From NCBI GenBank assembly GCA_032560695.1, contig JAWGHR010000009.1:1-64000 (forward strand): 64,000 nt of DNA, read 5' to 3'. Source of the stretch: Peptoniphilus_A harei_B. Lineage in GTDB: Bacteria > Bacillota > Clostridia > Tissierellales > Peptoniphilaceae. The translations under genes and the position numbers were made by a program. Below the pieces are notes generated by a model. That model was not told the DNA's origin and searched no databases. It saw only the letters and a program-made list of their open reading frames with translations. This document shows, one piece after another, positions 42,756 to 51,711 of the stretch; positions within the stretch are counted from its first letter, which is position 1, and each line of letters begins with the position of its first letter.

Positions 42756-43883
42756 ATGATTTATATGGACAATGCTGCAACGACTAAGATCACAGACAGT
42801 GTTTTTGAAGCCATGCTTCCTTATTTGAAAGAAAACTATGGGAATCCATCGGCGATTTACTCACTGGGTCAAAGATCTAGGGCAGCAATAGAAAATTCAA
42901 GGATAAAAATTGCAGAGATCTTGGGAGTAAAGGCAAGTGAAATTTACTTTACTTCCTCAGGATCTGAATCAGATAACTGGGCACTAAAGGGGTCACTTTT
43001 GCCTAATCAAGAAAATCACATTATCTCATCAAAGATTGAACACCCAGCAGTTTTGAATTCACTGAAAAAAATTGAAAGCTGGGGAGGACAAGCTAGCCTT
43101 GTTTCCGTTGATGAAGAAGGCTTTGTTGACTTAAGAGAAATTGAGAATTCAATCGAAGATTCCACAAGACTTATTTCAATTATGTTTGCCAACAATGAAA
43201 TAGGAACTATAGAACCACTTGCTGATATTTCAAAAATAGCTAGAGAAAAAAATATTTTATTTCACACAGATGCAGTCCAAGCTATAGGAAATGTAAAATT
43301 TAAAATTAAAGACATTGGAGTAGATATGCTTTCCTTATCTGGTCACAAGCTTGGAGCACCTAAGGGAGTTGGAGTCCTATACCTAAAAGAAGGAATAGAC
43401 CTAGATAACTTCCTCGATGGTGGCGAACAGGAAAGGGGAAGAAGGGCGTCAACAGAAAATCTTGCATCAATAGTTGGACTTGCAAGAGCAATGGAAGATG
43501 CTTACAATAATATTGAGGACTATTCATCTTACACAAGAGATTTGAGAGATTATACAATAGAAAAACTTTTGAATATAGATGGAATAATTTTAAATGGTCC
43601 CAGAGAAAATAGACTTCCTGGAAATATAAATATCACTTTAAAAAATACTAAGCCTCAAACTATGGTTCAGTATCTTGATATGTTTGATATATGTGTTTCT
43701 TCTGGATCTGCTTGTGCAGCAGGAAGCATTAACCCATCTCATGTTTTAAGGGCAATAGGAAGAAGCGAAGAAGATTCGCTCTCTATGCTTAGACTTTCCC
43801 TAAATCACGAAAACACAAAAGAAGAATGTGATTTTGTAGTGGAAAAAATAAATCAAGGGATGAAAAAGTTCAAGAACAGGTGA
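42756..43883 (+). CDS. IscS/NifS-type cysteine desulfurase
   Basis: The 375-residue PLP enzyme is a group I desulfurase: MDNAATTKITDSV, SSGSESDNWALKG, LSGHKLGAPKGVGVLYL with the PLP lysine, ERGRRASTENLA, and CVSSGSACAAGS with the active-site cysteine loop. Such enzymes supply sulfur for tRNA thiolation as well as Fe-S clusters. It follows the Rrf2 gene by 7 bases. A mnmA gene, the usual tRNA partner, is not in the window. Confidence 0.93.
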   Translation: MIYMDNAATTKITDSVFEAMLPYLKENYGNPSAIYSLGQRSRAAIENSRIKIAEILGVKASEIYFTSSGSESDNWALKGSLLPNQENHIISSKIEHPAVLNSLKKIESWGGQASLVSVDEEGFVDLREIENSIEDSTRLISIMFANNEIGTIEPLADISKIAREKNILFHTDAVQAIGNVKFKIKDIGVDMLSLSGHKLGAPKGVGVLYLKEGIDLDNFLDGGEQERGRRASTENLASIVGLARAMEDAYNNIEDYSSYTRDLRDYTIEKLLNIDGIILNGPRENRLPGNINITLKNTKPQTMVQYLDMFDICVSSGSACAAGSINPSHVLRAIGRSEEDSLSMLRLSLNHENTKEECDFVVEKINQGMKKFKNR

Positions 43884-43887
43884 TATT

Positions 43888-45171
43888 ATGTTAGAGCAAA
43901 TATCTGGTAACGCTGCTAGATTTATGATTTATGCCCTTGTAATCCTCTCTATTCTTTTAATATTTTTAGCAATTTACTACCTAATAAATATTGGAAACAG
44001 GTATATAGAAGGCAAGAAGAGAATAAATATAGACCTAAGGCTTATCACAAAAATATTTTTGGGGATACTTATTTTTTACTTAATAAATATACTCTTTAAT
44101 AAGTTCCCTATACTTGGATACACCCTTTCATCGGTAATAATAGCAATAATATTTGCCTACATTATCGACCCAATAGTAAACTACTTAGAGAGGAAAGGAA
44201 TCAAGAGACAGTTTGGTGTAATAATAGTTTACATCTCAGCAATACTTATTTTTGGAATCTTAATAGTTTCAGTAATACCAAAAACTATTAATGAAATTTC
44301 CAACTTGCTTACAAGTCTGCCTGCCATGGTGGACACCCTAATAAGAGAAGTTAATAATTTCGTGTCAAATGTATTTGCCAAGTTTAATATTGAGCTTCCA
44401 GAAAACTTTATAAATGTTTACAAGGAGACAAATCCAAAGGTAAATGGAGATGTTGAGACGCCACAAATAGTTTCTGATATTTTAGATTCTATTAAGGCGA
44501 CTATTAACGACCTAATAGTCAAGGCCCAAGGATCACTAATGGGATCTCTTTCCAATGTACTTTCTAAAGTTTACGGATTTTTAACTTCGGCCTTTAGACT
44601 TGTCTTAATTATAATCTTTTCCTTCTACTTCTCAGTAGACAAGGATAGATTTATGCATAGAGTAAAAAAGGCTATACCAAATAAATACAGAGATGATATT
44701 TCTTATCTCACAAGTAATATTGACACAGCCCTCCAACAATTTATAAGGGGAAGAATGCTTATGGCAATTTTTGTAGGATTAATTACCATGGCCTACCTCT
44801 TAGTCTTAAGAGTAGACTTCGCCATTATCATTGGTCTTATAACTTGTGTGGCAGATATAATCCCTTATATTGGTCCCTTCCTTGGTTGTGCCCCAGCAGT
44901 TCTGTTTGCCTTTATGGACTCACCAATGAAGGCCCTATGGGTTTTGATTTTATTCGTAATAGTTCAATGGGTAGAGAACAATATTCTCGCACCAAAACTC
45001 ATTGGAGATTCAACTGGACTAAATCCACTTGTAATTTTAATTTCAATAATTATTGGTGGTGGAATCTTTGGTGTATGGGGAATGGTAATCTCCGTTCCAT
45101 TGACGTCAATTATCTTTATACTCGTTGATTTTATCAAAATAAAATACAATGATAGATACAGCTCTAATTGA
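43888..45171 (+). CDS. AI-2E family (PerM-like) membrane protein
   Basis: The 427-residue protein has two N-terminal helices, then the AI-2E/PerM domain with about seven helices: GIKRQFGVIIVYISAI, a long extracytoplasmic segment, and GLITCVADIIPYIGPFLGCAPAVL and NILAPKLIGDSTGLNPL, which are family signatures. Members act as small-molecule or ion/H+ transporters in different species; the substrate is unclear here. Its TGA stop lies inside the -35 box of the alaS promoter. Confidence 0.85.
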   Translation: MLEQISGNAARFMIYALVILSILLIFLAIYYLINIGNRYIEGKKRINIDLRLITKIFLGILIFYLINILFNKFPILGYTLSSVIIAIIFAYIIDPIVNYLERKGIKRQFGVIIVYISAILIFGILIVSVIPKTINEISNLLTSLPAMVDTLIREVNNFVSNVFAKFNIELPENFINVYKETNPKVNGDVETPQIVSDILDSIKATINDLIVKAQGSLMGSLSNVLSKVYGFLTSAFRLVLIIIFSFYFSVDKDRFMHRVKKAIPNKYRDDISYLTSNIDTALQQFIRGRMLMAIFVGLITMAYLLVLRVDFAIIIGLITCVADIIPYIGPFLGCAPAVLFAFMDSPMKALWVLILFVIVQWVENNILAPKLIGDSTGLNPLVILISIIIGGGIFGVWGMVISVPLTSIIFILVDFIKIKYNDRYSSN

Positions 45172-45196
45172 CATTCATATTCTTTATAATTATAAT
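45168..45196 (+). promoter_or_regulatory. Perfect sigma-A promoter of alaS
   Basis: TTGACA (45168-45173), 17-base spacer, TATAAT (45191-45196). The -35 box overlaps the stop codon of the upstream gene. Confidence 0.9.
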
Positions 45197-45207
45197 ATTT
45201 ATAGCAC

Positions 45208-45234
45208 ATCCTCCCAGGGTATGGGAGGATTTTT
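45208..45234 (+). terminator. Hairpin with short U tract at the alaS mRNA 5' end
   Basis: ATCCTCCCA (45208-45216) pairs with TGGGAGGAT (45222-45230), then TTTT. It lies downstream of the alaS promoter, so it can terminate read-through from the upstream operon and also forms the first structure of the alaS transcript. Confidence 0.65.
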
Positions 45235-45248
45235 AATAGGAGTTGTTT

Positions 45249-47861
45249 ATGAAATATTTAGGTTTACACGATATAAGAACAGAGTTTTTAAAATTTTTTG
45301 AATCAAAAGGGCACTTCATACTACCAAGTTTTTCACTAATTCCAAAAAATGATAAATCACTTCTTTTAATAGGAGCTGGAATGGCACCAATGAAGAAATT
45401 TTTCACAGGCGAAGAAATCCCTCCTGCAAAAAGAGTTACAACTTGCCAAAAATGTATTAGGACTGGCGATATAGATAATGTAGGTTTAACAGATAGACAC
45501 GCAACATTTTTTGAAATGTTAGGGAACTTCTCCTTTGGAGATTACTTCAAGCACGAAGTAATTCCATGGGCTTGGGAATTTTTGACTGTTAATCTTGAAA
45601 TCCCAAAAGAAGATCTTTGGGTTACAGTTTATTATGAAGACGACGAAGCCTACAACATCTGGAAGGATGTAGTGGGAATTGATGAAGAAAAAATCATTAG
45701 ACTAGGCAAAGAAGATAACTTCTGGGAACTAGAAGTTGGTCCATCTGGTCCATGCTCAGAAATTTATGTGGACAGGGGACTTGAACACGGATCTGAAGAT
45801 GAAAGACCTGGTGGAGAAGGCGATAGATTTATTGAAGTTTGGAACCTTGTATTCACTCAGTTCGATAAGGACGAAGAAGGAAACTACAACCCTCTAGCTC
45901 ATCCAAACATTGATACAGGTATGGGACTTGAAAGAATTGCAACTGTCCTACAAGGAACTGACAACATTTTTGAAATTGATGCCATAAAAGATATTATCCA
46001 AGAAATTGTAAAAGTTTCTGGGGAAGAATATGGAAAAGATAAGAACCTAGACATTTCCTTTAGGGTAATAACTGACCACATTAGGGCAATGACTTTCATG
46101 ATCTCTGATACAATAGTACCTTCCAACGAAGGAAGAGGCTATGTACTTAGGAGACTTATAAGAAGAGCTGCAAGACACGGAAGAAAACTTGGCATCAAAA
46201 GAGCCTTCTTATATGAAATTGCTGACATGGTAATTGACTCTTGGGGCGAACAATATAAAGAACTTAAGGAAAATAGAGAATCTATAAAAGAAATCATCAG
46301 GAGAGAAGAAGAAAAATTCTTGGAAACTATTGATGGTGGTCTAGTTAGACTTAAGGCCCACATAGATGAAATGAAGGAAAACAATGAAAGGCTATTAGAT
46401 GGAGAAAAAGCCTTTAAGCTTTATGACACTTATGGCTTCCCAATTGACTTAACTGAAGAAATCCTTAGAGAAGACGGCTATGACGTTGACATGGAAGGCT
46501 TCCAAAAAGAAATGGATGACCAAAAGAGAAGGGCAAGAGAAGCTAGAAACGACTCCAACGTTGGCTGGGCAAACCAAGACAACAAGCATCTTTTTGAAGG
46601 GCTAAATAACGAATTCCTAGGTTATGAAGAAGATGAATGTGACGCAAATATTATAAGAATTATTGCTGATGACGAAATTGTTGACTCCCTTGAAGAAGGA
46701 GAAGAAGGCCTTGTAGTTCTTGATAAGACAACTTTCTATGGAGAAAGTGGTGGTCAAGTTGGCGACACTGGTGAAATTATTTCTGACAACTTCAAGCTAA
46801 GAGTTACTGATACAAAGAAAACTAAGGATGGCCTACACCTTCACCTTGTAAAAGTTGAAGAGGGAAGACTAGAAAAAGCTCAAGTTAAGGCTATTATTGA
46901 TTCTAAGAGAAGAAATAATATAAGAAGAAATCACTCTGTAACTCACTTACTTCACAGAGCCCTAAAGGACGTGTTGGGTAGCCATGTAAACCAAGCAGGA
47001 TCCCTAGTTATGGCTGACAGGATGAGATTTGACTTCTCTCACTTTGATGCAATGACAAAAGAAGAAATTGCTGAAGTAGAAAGAAGAGTTAATGAAAAAA
47101 TCTTTGAAGGGCTTCCAGTTGAAACTAAAGTAACAGGACTTGAAGAAGCTAAGAAAATGGGAGCTATTGGACTCTTCGAAGGCAAGTACCAAGACCAAGT
47201 TAGGGTCCTATCTATGGGAGATTACTCTCGTGAACTTTGTGGTGGTACACACGTGTCCAACACTTCAGAGATTTCCATGTTTAAAATCCTATCTGAAAGT
47301 GGTATAAGTAATGGAGTTAGAAGAATTGAATCTATTACTGGACCAGCTGTTTACCAATACCTAAACAACTTAAGTGAAAAAGAAGAAGAAATAGCTAGTG
47401 AATTAAAATCCAACAAGGATGAAATTATTCAAAAGATAAAATTAAATATTAAAAACCTAAAAGAAGCAAATAAAAACATAGAAAAACTTGAACATGACCT
47501 TGCAAAGGATCAAATTTCTGATTTAACAAATGATGTTAGAGAAAAGAATGGTATCAAGTATGTAATCAAAAAGTTCGACGGAGTAGATGTCAATACTCTT
47601 CGTGACCTAGCTGACGAAGTTAGAAACAAGCTTGGTTCAGTTGTTGTTTTATTTGCAACTGTAAATGATGGTAAACTAAACTTTATATGTGCAGTTTCCA
47701 AAGATCTTGTTGAAAAGAAAATCGCTGCAGGCAAACTAATCAAAGAGATCGCCAAAGTAGCTGGCGGTGGCGGTGGCGGTAGACCTGATATGGCAACTGC
47801 TGGTGCAAAGGACATAGACAAGGTTGAAGAAGCTCTAAATAAGCTAGATGAGCTCTTATAA
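45249..47861 (+). CDS. alaS: Alanyl-tRNA synthetase
   Basis: The 870-residue enzyme has the class II catalytic domain (TFFEMLGNFSFGDYFKHE, GMGLERIATVLQG), the tRNA-recognition helices, an editing domain with HSVTHLLHRAL and LCGGTHVSNT, and a C-terminal DHHA1/C-Ala part with GGGGGGRPDMATAGAKD. Length is normal. ATAGGAG precedes ATG 45249; the in-frame TTG at 45243 lies too close to it. No T-box was recognised, in contrast to thrS. Confidence 0.96.
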   Translation: MKYLGLHDIRTEFLKFFESKGHFILPSFSLIPKNDKSLLLIGAGMAPMKKFFTGEEIPPAKRVTTCQKCIRTGDIDNVGLTDRHATFFEMLGNFSFGDYFKHEVIPWAWEFLTVNLEIPKEDLWVTVYYEDDEAYNIWKDVVGIDEEKIIRLGKEDNFWELEVGPSGPCSEIYVDRGLEHGSEDERPGGEGDRFIEVWNLVFTQFDKDEEGNYNPLAHPNIDTGMGLERIATVLQGTDNIFEIDAIKDIIQEIVKVSGEEYGKDKNLDISFRVITDHIRAMTFMISDTIVPSNEGRGYVLRRLIRRAARHGRKLGIKRAFLYEIADMVIDSWGEQYKELKENRESIKEIIRREEEKFLETIDGGLVRLKAHIDEMKENNERLLDGEKAFKLYDTYGFPIDLTEEILREDGYDVDMEGFQKEMDDQKRRAREARNDSNVGWANQDNKHLFEGLNNEFLGYEEDECDANIIRIIADDEIVDSLEEGEEGLVVLDKTTFYGESGGQVGDTGEIISDNFKLRVTDTKKTKDGLHLHLVKVEEGRLEKAQVKAIIDSKRRNNIRRNHSVTHLLHRALKDVLGSHVNQAGSLVMADRMRFDFSHFDAMTKEEIAEVERRVNEKIFEGLPVETKVTGLEEAKKMGAIGLFEGKYQDQVRVLSMGDYSRELCGGTHVSNTSEISMFKILSESGISNGVRRIESITGPAVYQYLNNLSEKEEEIASELKSNKDEIIQKIKLNIKNLKEANKNIEKLEHDLAKDQISDLTNDVREKNGIKYVIKKFDGVDVNTLRDLADEVRNKLGSVVVLFATVNDGKLNFICAVSKDLVEKKIAAGKLIKEIAKVAGGGGGGRPDMATAGAKDIDKVEEALNKLDELL

Positions 47862-47884
47862 TAATATCAAAATAGATACTTTTA

Positions 47885-47893
47885 TGGTATAAT
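47885..47893 (+). promoter_or_regulatory. Extended -10 promoter before ireB
   Basis: TGGTATAAT lies 16 bases before the ireB ATG; the GGAGG ribosome site would be at the very 5' end of the mRNA. Confidence 0.55.
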
Positions 47894-47909
47894 CTATTTG
47901 GAGGTAATT

Positions 47910-48164
47910 ATGGGTCAAAATAATAATACGCAAATTTTTGAAAAAAGCAGTTTGGAACAAGAAAGAATTAAGAGTATTTTAAGAACAGTTTATAGTGCTC
48001 TAGAAGAAAAGGGATACAACCCAACTGACCAAATTATAGGATATATATTATCAGGTGATCCAACATATATCACAAGCCATGATAATGCAAGATCCATGAT
48101 ACAAGAAGTAGAGCGTGACGAGCTTTTACAAGAAATGTTAAAAGTTTATTTAGAAAAGATTTGA
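47910..48164 (+). CDS. IreB-family regulatory phosphoprotein (UPF0297)
   Basis: The 84-residue protein has the family core LRTVYSALEEKGYNPTDQIIGYILSGDPTYITSH. In Enterococcus, IreB is phosphorylated by the PASTA kinase IreK and controls cell-wall stress tolerance. The N-terminal threonine (NNNTQIF) corresponds to the region phosphorylated there. It is usually followed by ruvX and a DUF1292 gene, as here. TTTGGAGG precedes ATG 47910; the in-frame TTG 47898 is inside that site. Confidence 0.92.
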   Translation: MGQNNNTQIFEKSSLEQERIKSILRTVYSALEEKGYNPTDQIIGYILSGDPTYITSHDNARSMIQEVERDELLQEMLKVYLEKI

Positions 48165-48185
48165 GATGGCTTGACCATCTCTTTT
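48163..48185 (+). terminator. Weak terminator or attenuator between ireB and ruvX
   Basis: GAGATGG (48163-48169), loop CTTGA, CCATCTC (48175-48181), then TTTT. It overlaps the ireB stop. The short U tract suggests partial read-through. Confidence 0.6.
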
Positions 48186-48221
48186 ACATATTATATATGT
48201 ACCTGTAAAGGTTGTGGTTAA

Positions 48222-48638
48222 ATGAATAAAATTTTAGGCCTTGACGTAGGAGATGTGTGGATTGGGGTAGCCATATCAGATGCCCTAATGCTTACTGCAC
48301 AGCCTCTTATGACAATAAAAAGAGAATCTAATAAGATAGCCTATGAGAAAATTCATGAAATTATAAAAGAGAACAATGTAGAAAAAGTAGTGGTAGGTCT
48401 TCCAAAGAACATGAACAACACTATTGGGCCTCAAAGTGAAAAAGTAATCAAGTTTGCAGAAAAATTAAAAAATAAATTTAAAGTAGAAATTGAGTATGTT
48501 GACGAGAGAATGACCACTTTAATGGCTGAACAAGTTTTAATAGAAGGTTCTGTTCGAAGAGAGAATAGAAAAAAATATATAGATAAAATTGCTGCGACTT
48601 ACATCCTGCAATCCTATCTGGATAGAATTAATTTATAG
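48222..48638 (+). CDS. ruvX: Pre-16S rRNA nuclease / Holliday-junction resolvase-like RuvX (YqgF)
   Basis: The 138-residue RNase H-fold protein shows LGLDVGDVWIGVAISD, VVVGLPKNMNNTIGPQS and YVDERMTTLMAEQVL, with the conserved acidic residues of the YqgF family. In bacteria it trims the 5' end of 16S rRNA precursor. The start is preceded by AAAGGTTG, a modest site. Confidence 0.92.
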   Translation: MNKILGLDVGDVWIGVAISDALMLTAQPLMTIKRESNKIAYEKIHEIIKENNVEKVVVGLPKNMNNTIGPQSEKVIKFAEKLKNKFKVEIEYVDERMTTLMAEQVLIEGSVRRENRKKYIDKIAATYILQSYLDRINL

Positions 48639-48646
48639 GTGATAAA

Positions 48647-48892
48647 ATGGAAAAAATAAAACTATATGACGAAAATGATAAAGAAGTTGAATTTTTTGTT
48701 GATGCAAAATTTTCTGTTGAGGACATTGACTATGTCGCACTCTATACAGATGAAGAAAATCCAGAAATTTATATATTAAAAATAATTGAAGACGAAAATG
48801 GTGAGGAACTTCTTGCTGGCATCGATGATGACGAGCTAGAAGTTGCAAGTAAAGCTTATGAAGAACTAATAGATGAATTAGACGGTGAATAA
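48647..48892 (+). CDS. DUF1292 acidic protein (YrzB-like)
   Basis: The 81-residue very acidic protein has the DUF1292 pattern: IKLYDENDKEVEFFVDAKFSVEDIDYVAL, then PEIYILKIIEDENGEELLAGIDDDELEVASKAYEEL. The family is common next to ireB and ruvX in Firmicutes; its function is unknown. The Fur-family gene starts one base after its stop. Confidence 0.9.
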   Translation: MEKIKLYDENDKEVEFFVDAKFSVEDIDYVALYTDEENPEIYILKIIEDENGEELLAGIDDDELEVASKAYEELIDELDGE

Positions 48893-49351
48893 ATGGATAT
48901 AAACATTGAACCTGTTAAAAAAATATTAAAAGAAAGTGGATATAAATACACTAAACAGAGGGCAAAAGTCTATGAAATTTTTCTGGACAACAAGGACAAA
49001 CACTTGACTACAGAAGAAGTTTATAACTTAGTTGCAAAAAAAGACCCAGACATGGGTATTGCAACTATTTACAGGACTGTGCAATTATTCCACAAGCTTG
49101 GAGTCTTAGATCAAATTGTATTTGATGACAATATTTTGAGATATGAACTAAGAGTGCCAAGTGAAGGTCATAGGCACCACCATCTCGTTTGCATAAATTG
49201 CGGAAAAGTAGCAGAAGTTGATATTGACAACTTAAATGAACTAGAAGCTGAAATAGAGAAAGAAAAGAATTTTAAAATTGTTGACCACACTCTAAAATTT
49301 ATGGGTTATTGCGAAGACTGCCAACACAAAATTGAGGAGAAGGCAAATTAA
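48893..49351 (+). CDS. Fur-family metal or peroxide regulator
   Basis: The 152-residue protein has the Fur winged helix (YTKQRAKVYEIFLDNKDKHLTTEEVYNLV, ATIYRTVQLFHKLGVLDQI) and metal sites: GHRHHHLVCINCGK and MGYCEDCQHK give two CxxC pairs for structural zinc plus clustered histidines. It could be a Fur, Zur or PerR type; the sequence alone does not decide. Insertion between DUF1292 and RNase J is unusual and may reflect lineage-specific order. The stop overlaps the rnjA start by one base. Confidence 0.9.
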   Translation: MDINIEPVKKILKESGYKYTKQRAKVYEIFLDNKDKHLTTEEVYNLVAKKDPDMGIATIYRTVQLFHKLGVLDQIVFDDNILRYELRVPSEGHRHHHLVCINCGKVAEVDIDNLNELEAEIEKEKNFKIVDHTLKFMGYCEDCQHKIEEKAN

Positions 49352-51012
49352 TGAGAAACACAAATAAGGTGAAGATTATTCCCCTGGGAGGACTTCACGA
49401 AATCGGAAAGAATCTTACACTAGTTGAATATAGAGATGACATCATCATCATTGACTGTGGTATGACTTTCCCAGAAGACGAAATGCTTGGTATTGATGTT
49501 GTAATACCAGATGTAACTTATTTAGAAAATAACAAACACAGGATAAGGGGACTTGTCCTAACTCACGGTCACGAAGACCACATTGGAGCTATTCCATATG
49601 TACTAAGAAAATTAGACCTAGATATTTATGGAACAGGTCTAACAATTGGACTATTAGAAAACAAATTAAAGGAACATAGACTTTCAAGAGACAAACTTCA
49701 CGTAGTAAGTGCTGGCGATGTTGTTAAACTTGGGAAAATGGAAGTTGAATGGATAAATGTAAACCACTCTATTCCAGATGCCTGTGCCCTTGCAATTAAG
49801 ACACCACTAGGATATGTTTATCACTCTGGTGACTTCAAGGTAGATTTTACACCAATTAGTGGAGAGCCAATTAACTTAACTAGAATTGCAGAAATTGGTC
49901 AAAAGGGCGTACTTGCCATGATTGGTGAATCAACTAACGTCCTAAGAGAAGGCTACACAATGAGTGAGTCCAAGGTTGGAGAAACTTTTAATAGGCTTTT
50001 CCAAAGTTTATCAGACAACAGGATTATTATTGCAACTTTTGCCTCCAACGTGCACAGAGTTCAACAAATTATTAACTCTGCAGAAAAGTACGGAAGGAAG
50101 GTTGTCTTATCTGGTAGGTCCATGGTAAATGTAACAGAAACAGCTAGAAAGCTTGGACAATTTAGGGTTAAGAAGGATACATTCGTTGACATCAAGGATA
50201 TGGATAAGTATGACGACAGCGAGCTTGTATTGATTACAACAGGTTCACAAGGAGAGCCAATGTCAGCTCTTACAAGAATTGCCTATGGAGAACATAGAAA
50301 GATTCAACTTACACCAAATGATGCAATTATCCTTTCAGCAACTCCAATACCAGGAAACGAAAATGCTGTTACAAAGGTAATAAATAGACTTCTTGAAAGA
50401 GGAGCCAAGGTAATTTATGAAACATTATCAGAAATTCACGTTTCCGGTCACGCATGTCAAGAAGAGTTAAAGCTTATCTTAAGCCTAGTAAAACCAAAAT
50501 ACTTTATACCTGCTCACGGTGAAGTAAGACACCTTATGAAGCATGCTAAGATTGCACAACAAATGGGCATGGATGAAGAAAATATTTTTATAATGGAAAA
50601 TGGAAACTGTCTTGAAATTTCACAAAAGTCTGCAAAGCTTGTTGGAGATGTTCCATCTGGAAATATCCTTGTTGACGGACTTGGAGTTGGTGACGTTGGT
50701 AACATCGTCCTAAGAGACAGAAGACACTTGTCAGAAGATGGACTAATAATTGTTGTTATCTCCTTAACAAAAGAAGGCAAGGTTGTTTCAGGTCCAGACA
50801 TTATTTCAAGAGGTTTTGTATATGTAAGAGAATCAGAAGACCTTATTGAAGATGCGAAGAATGTTGTTAGAAAAATTCTTAACGACGATTCACGTGACAA
50901 CTTAAAGGACTGGAATGGACTTAAGTCTGACATAAGAGATAACTTGAGATCATATATTTTCAAAAACACAAAGAGAAATCCTATGATTTTACCAATTATT
51001 ATGGAGGTTTAG
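49351..51012 (+). CDS. rnj: Ribonuclease J
   Basis: The 553-residue metallo-beta-lactamase/beta-CASP nuclease has LTHGHEDHIGAIP, YHSGDFKVDFTPI, IGESTNVLREGYTMSE, TFASNVHRVQQI, SGRSMVN, TGSQGEPMSAL and HVSGHACQEELKL. It acts in 5'-3' exonucleolytic and endonucleolytic mRNA decay and rRNA maturation in bacteria lacking RNase E. GAGGAGA precedes the ATG. No second RNase J gene is in the window. Confidence 0.95.
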   Translation: MRNTNKVKIIPLGGLHEIGKNLTLVEYRDDIIIIDCGMTFPEDEMLGIDVVIPDVTYLENNKHRIRGLVLTHGHEDHIGAIPYVLRKLDLDIYGTGLTIGLLENKLKEHRLSRDKLHVVSAGDVVKLGKMEVEWINVNHSIPDACALAIKTPLGYVYHSGDFKVDFTPISGEPINLTRIAEIGQKGVLAMIGESTNVLREGYTMSESKVGETFNRLFQSLSDNRIIIATFASNVHRVQQIINSAEKYGRKVVLSGRSMVNVTETARKLGQFRVKKDTFVDIKDMDKYDDSELVLITTGSQGEPMSALTRIAYGEHRKIQLTPNDAIILSATPIPGNENAVTKVINRLLERGAKVIYETLSEIHVSGHACQEELKLILSLVKPKYFIPAHGEVRHLMKHAKIAQQMGMDEENIFIMENGNCLEISQKSAKLVGDVPSGNILVDGLGVGDVGNIVLRDRRHLSEDGLIIVVISLTKEGKVVSGPDIISRGFVYVRESEDLIEDAKNVVRKILNDDSRDNLKDWNGLKSDIRDNLRSYIFKNTKRNPMILPIIMEV

Positions 51013-51020
51013 GATATTTA

Positions 51021-51045
51021 GGGAATCTAAGAGGTTCCCTTTTTT
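51021..51045 (+). terminator. Terminator after the RNase J gene
   Basis: GGGAATCT, loop AAG, AGGTTCCC with one G-T pair, then six T residues, ending just before the next ribosome site. Confidence 0.85.
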
Positions 51046-51054
51046 AGAGGAATT

Positions 51055-51711
51055 ATGCCAAATATAAATTACGATTATATAGAAAATTATTTAAGAGATT
51101 TAAAAGATTTACAAGATGAAAAACTTCGCGAGATGATGGATTACGCAGAAGAAAATCATGTTCCCATAGTGGAGAGGGAAAGTGAAGAGTTTATTAACTT
51201 CCTTCTAGCTATGCATAAGCCCAAGAAAATCCTTGAACTTGGAACTGCCATAGGCTATTCTTCTATTTCCTTTGCCAAGAGGAATAAGTGCATAGAAAAA
51301 ATTGACAGCGTAGAGTTAAAAGAAGAAATGGTAGAAATTGCGAGAAGAAATATTTTTGAAGTGGGCCTTGAAGATAGGATAAAGGTTCATCACAGTGATG
51401 CCTATGATTTTCTTTTAGACTTGGATGAAAAGTACGACTTTATATTTATAGATGCAGCCAAGGGCCAGTATGAAAAATATTTTGATGAGGCCCTTAAAAA
51501 TTTAAATGAGGGAGGAATAATCCTCTGTGACAATGTCCTCTTTAAGGGTATGATAGCAGAAGATTCCCTAGTTAAGAGAAGAAAAATTACAATTGTAAAG
51601 AGACTTAGGAAGTTTTTAAAAGATATTTCCAGTGATGAGAGATTTGACTCGTCAGTAATACCAATTGGGGATGGAATACTTTTAGTAAGGAGAAAAGATG
51701 AAGAAGATTGA
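51055..51711 (+). CDS. trmR: SAM-dependent O-methyltransferase, TrmR (YrrM) family
   Basis: The 218-residue enzyme has the catechol-OMT-like fold: ILELGTAIGYSSISFAKR for SAM binding, VELKEEMVEIARRN, DFIFIDAAKGQYEKYFDEAL and ILCDNVLFKGMI. In B. subtilis the homologue TrmR methylates 5-hydroxyuridine at the wobble position of tRNA. Its overlap with the U32 peptidase-family gene, whose homologues make that hydroxyl, supports the same role here. Confidence 0.88.
   Translation: MPNINYDYIENYLRDLKDLQDEKLREMMDYAEENHVPIVERESEEFINFLLAMHKPKKILELGTAIGYSSISFAKRNKCIEKIDSVELKEEMVEIARRNIFEVGLEDRIKVHHSDAYDFLLDLDEKYDFIFIDAAKGQYEKYFDEALKNLNEGGIILCDNVLFKGMIAEDSLVKRRKITIVKRLRKFLKDISSDERFDSSVIPIGDGILLVRRKDEED

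Noticed and set aside
50514..50969. Minus-strand 151-residue open frame
   Set aside because: It is antisense to the well-supported RNase J gene and has Ser/Thr-rich shadow composition.
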